NCBI GenBank assembly: GCA_945907085.1
Contig: CAMDSS010000085.1
Span: 1 to 7,909 of the forward strand
Reading direction: 5' to 3'
DNA: 7,909 bases
Source: Cyanobium sp. NIES-981
Lineage (GTDB): Bacteria > Cyanobacteriota > Cyanobacteriia > PCC-6307 > Cyanobiaceae
The translations under genes and the position numbers were made by a program. The notes under the pieces were generated by a model. That model was not told the origin of the DNA. It did not search any database and saw nothing but the letters and a program-made list of their open reading frames with translations. Shown here in pieces: positions 5,535-7,909 of the stretch (position 1 is the first letter of the stretch; each line of letters begins with the position of its first letter).

Positions 5535-7909
5535 GTGACCGACCTGGCCAAGACCTACGACCCCGCGGGCACCGAGAGCCGTTGGCAGCAGGCCTGGGAA
5601 AGCGCCGGTGCCTTCCATCCCGATCCGGCGGCGGAGGGTGAACCTTTCTCGGTGGTGATCCCGCCCCCCAACGTGACCGGCAGCCTTCACATGGGCCATG
5701 CCTTTAATACGGCCCTGATCGACACGATCGTGCGCTTCCAGCGCCTGCGCGGCAAGAACGTGCTGTGCCTGCCTGGCACCGACCATGCGTCGATTGCCGT
5801 GCAGACCATTCTTGAGAGGCAGCTCAAGGCCGAGGGCAAAACCAAGGATGACTTGGGCCGGGCTGCGTTTCTTGAAAAAGCTTGGCAGTGGAAGGCCGAG
5901 AGCGGCGGCACGATCGTGGGCCAACTGCGCCGCCTGGGCTACTCGGTGGATTGGCAGCGGGAGCGGTTCACCCTGGATGCCGGCTGCAGTGAGGCCGTGG
6001 TTGAGGCTTTTGTGCGCCTGCACGAGCAGGGCCTGATTTACCGGGGGGAATACCTGGTCAACTGGTGCCCCGCCTCCGGGTCGGCGGTGAGCGACCTGGA
6101 GGTGGAGATGAAGGAGGTGGACGGCCACCTTTGGCATTTCCGCTATCCCCTCAGCACCCCCAGCGCGGATGGCCGCACCCACCTTGAGGTGGCCACCACC
6201 CGGCCGGAAACCCTGCTGGGCGATACCGGTGTGGCCGTGAACCCGGGTGATCCCCGCTATGCCCAGCTGGTGGGCAAGAGCCTGACGCTGCCGCTGGTGG
6301 GCCGCGAGATTCCGATCGTGGCCGATGCCCATGTGGATGCCGACTTCGGCACGGGCTGCGTCAAGGTGACCCCCGCCCATGACCCCAACGATTTCGCCAT
6401 TGGCCAGCGCCATCAGTTGCCGCTGATCACGGTGATGGCGAAGGACGGCACCATGAATGAAGCGGCTGGCCGTTTCCAGGGCTTGGATCGCTTTGAGGCC
6501 CGCAAAGCTGTGGTGGCCGCGATGGAGGCTGAGGGCTTTCTGGTCAAGGTGGATCCCTATCGGCACAGCGTGCCTTTCTCCGATCGGGGCAAGGTGCCGG
6601 TGGAGCCCCTGCTCTCCACCCAGTGGTTTGTCAAAACCGAGCCCTTGGCTGCCCGCTGCCGCCAGGCCCTGGAGCAGCAAGACCCCCGCTTTGTGCCGGA
6701 GCGCTGGAGCAAGGTCTACCGCGATTGGCTTACCGATATTCGCGACTGGTGCATCAGCCGCCAGCTCTGGTGGGGCCATCGCATCCCGGCCTGGTTTGTG
6801 GTGAGCGAAACCGCTGGCGAGATCACCGACACCACCCCCTATGTGGTGGCCCGCAACGAGGCCGAAGCCCGGGCGAAAGCCGAAGCCCAGTTCGGTGATG
6901 GCCCTGGCCCATCGGCAGACGCCAAGCCCCTGGTACTTGAGCAGGACCCGGACGCCCTCGACACCTGGTTTTCCAGTGGCCTCTGGCCCTTCTCCACCCT
7001 GGGCTGGCCAGACGAGCAGGCCGCCGATCTGCAGCGCTGGTATCCCACCAGCGTGCTGGTGACGGGCTTCGACATCATCTTTTTCTGGGTGGCCCGGATG
7101 ACGATGATGGCCGGCGCCTTAATGGCTGGGCGGGAAGGCCCTGGAACCCCTTGGATTCCATTCCAAGACGTCTACATCCACGGCCTGGTCCGGGATGAGA
7201 ACAACCGCAAGATGAGCAAATCGGCGGGCAATGGCATTGATCCGTTGCTGTTGATTGAGCGCTACGGCGCCGATGCCCTGCGCTTTGCCCTGGTGCGGGA
7301 GGTGGCCGGTGCCGGCCAGGACATCCGCCTCGACTACGACCGCGAATCGGACACCTCCGCCACGGTGGAGGGCTCCCGCAACTTTGCCAACAAGCTCTGG
7401 AATGCCACCCGCTTCGCCCTGATGAACCTGGGCGGCGAGACCCCCGCCAGCCTGGGTGAACCCGATCCCGAGGCCCTGCAGCTGGCCGACCGCTGGATCC
7501 TGTCGCGCCTGGCCCGGGTGAACGCTGAAACCGCCGAGCGCTATGGCTCCTATGGCCTGGGCGAGGCGGCCAAGGGCCTCTATGAGTTCGCCTGGAATGA
7601 GGTGTGCGATTGGACGATCGAGTTGCTCAAGCGGCGGCTCAACCCCGGCGAGAACCCGAGCCCTGAAGCCCTGGCCGATCAGCGGGTGGCCCGCCAGGTG
7701 TTGGCCAAGGTGTTGGGCGCCCTGCTGGTGATGCTGCATCCGTTGATGCCCCACTTGAGCGAAGAGCTTTGGCACGGCCTCACCACCGAGCCCGACACCA
7801 CCTTTTTGGCGTTGCAGAGTTGGCCCAGCCTGGATGGGGCGGCCCTCGACGACCAACTGGAGGCTCAGTTCGCCGAGCTGATCGAGGCCATTCGGGTGGT
7901 GCGCAACCT
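5535..7909 (+). CDS. valS: Valyl-tRNA synthetase, 3'-partial
   Basis: ValRS (class Ia) charges tRNA-Val with valine in the cytoplasm and hydrolyses mischarged Thr-tRNA-Val. Some 791 residues are visible; full-length bacterial enzymes are about 900-950, so the C-terminal coiled coil and the end of the anticodon-binding domain are cut off by the window edge. The start is GTG 5535 (read fMet-TDLAKTYDPAGTESRW): an in-frame TGA lies at 5523 and no other start precedes the conserved N-terminus. Visible marks are PPPNVTG (43-49), the HIGH-type HMGH (52-55), editing-domain TTRPET (221-226), DWCISRQ (404-410), KMSKS (559-563), and the SRNFANKLWNA entry to the anticodon-binding helices (614-624). The frame is intact throughout. 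It follows the membrane-protein gene by 31 bp in the same direction. A long antisense frame over this gene is a GC-driven shadow. Confidence 0.98.
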   Translation, partial: MTDLAKTYDPAGTESRWQQAWESAGAFHPDPAAEGEPFSVVIPPPNVTGSLHMGHAFNTALIDTIVRFQRLRGKNVLCLPGTDHASIAVQTILERQLKAEGKTKDDLGRAAFLEKAWQWKAESGGTIVGQLRRLGYSVDWQRERFTLDAGCSEAVVEAFVRLHEQGLIYRGEYLVNWCPASGSAVSDLEVEMKEVDGHLWHFRYPLSTPSADGRTHLEVATTRPETLLGDTGVAVNPGDPRYAQLVGKSLTLPLVGREIPIVADAHVDADFGTGCVKVTPAHDPNDFAIGQRHQLPLITVMAKDGTMNEAAGRFQGLDRFEARKAVVAAMEAEGFLVKVDPYRHSVPFSDRGKVPVEPLLSTQWFVKTEPLAARCRQALEQQDPRFVPERWSKVYRDWLTDIRDWCISRQLWWGHRIPAWFVVSETAGEITDTTPYVVARNEAEARAKAEAQFGDGPGPSADAKPLVLEQDPDALDTWFSSGLWPFSTLGWPDEQAADLQRWYPTSVLVTGFDIIFFWVARMTMMAGALMAGREGPGTPWIPFQDVYIHGLVRDENNRKMSKSAGNGIDPLLLIERYGADALRFALVREVAGAGQDIRLDYDRESDTSATVEGSRNFANKLWNATRFALMNLGGETPASLGEPDPEALQLADRWILSRLARVNAETAERYGSYGLGEAAKGLYEFAWNEVCDWTIELLKRRLNPGENPSPEALADQRVARQVLAKVLGALLVMLHPLMPHLSEELWHGLTTEPDTTFLALQSWPSLDGAALDDQLEAQFAELIEAIRVVRN

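Noticed and set aside
5370..6779. 469-codon minus-strand open frame across valS
   Set aside because: valS on the plus strand has every class Ia motif in an intact frame. The antisense translation is low-complexity (A, G, H, R rich) with no domain, as expected from high-GC codon bias.
7119..7856. 245-codon minus-strand open frame at the 3' part of valS
   Set aside because: Same reason: it is the complement of conserved valS anticodon-domain sequence and its composition is biased.

Overview
The window looks like a chromosomal segment of a picocyanobacterium of the Synechococcus/Cyanobium type. This is inferred from four things: GC-rich housekeeping genes (valS, mazG), a small Nif11-domain protein, a DUF2227-type membrane metal-binding protein next to an LpxL-like acyltransferase, and dense packing with very short gaps. 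I saw no exact HIP1 octamer (GCGATCGC). No sequence search was possible, so genus level is a guess.

Layout. Positions 1-902 (+) hold rimK, an ATP-grasp amino-acid ligase missing only its first few codons. It converges with 4 bp spacing on a minus-strand cluster that reads lpxL-like acyltransferase (3331-2363), DUF2227 membrane protein (2370-1837, 8 bp overlap) and mazG (1815-907). A tRNA-Val(UAC) gene lies at 3358-3429 (+), only 26 bp from the acyltransferase start. Next is a divergent pair of uncharacterised genes: an 84-aa very acidic protein (3698-3444, -) and a 162-aa protein (3820-4308, +). The second shares its TTAA stop region with a convergent 85-aa Nif11-domain protein (4562-4305, -). 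A strong perfect inverted repeat (4600-4648) separates the Nif11 gene from a divergent four-helix membrane protein (4652-5503, +) with a bestrophin/DUF4239-like look. valS follows 31 bp later from a GTG start at 5535 and runs off the window end.

How the genes work together. The minus cluster looks like one translationally coupled transcript of cell-envelope and nucleotide-cleaning functions, with no obvious single pathway. valS and a valine tRNA lie about 2.1 kb apart, which may be coincidence. Base composition is mosaic: sampled 60-base blocks give 26 G/C in rimK (421-480) and 23 in the membrane gene (4921-4980), against 42 in mazG (1201-1260) and 46 in valS (7261-7320).

No CRISPR array, insertion sequence, phage gene or complete new system is visible. 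The most interesting parts are the hairpin at the Nif11/membrane-protein divergent region, the two unrecognised small genes and the valS leader.
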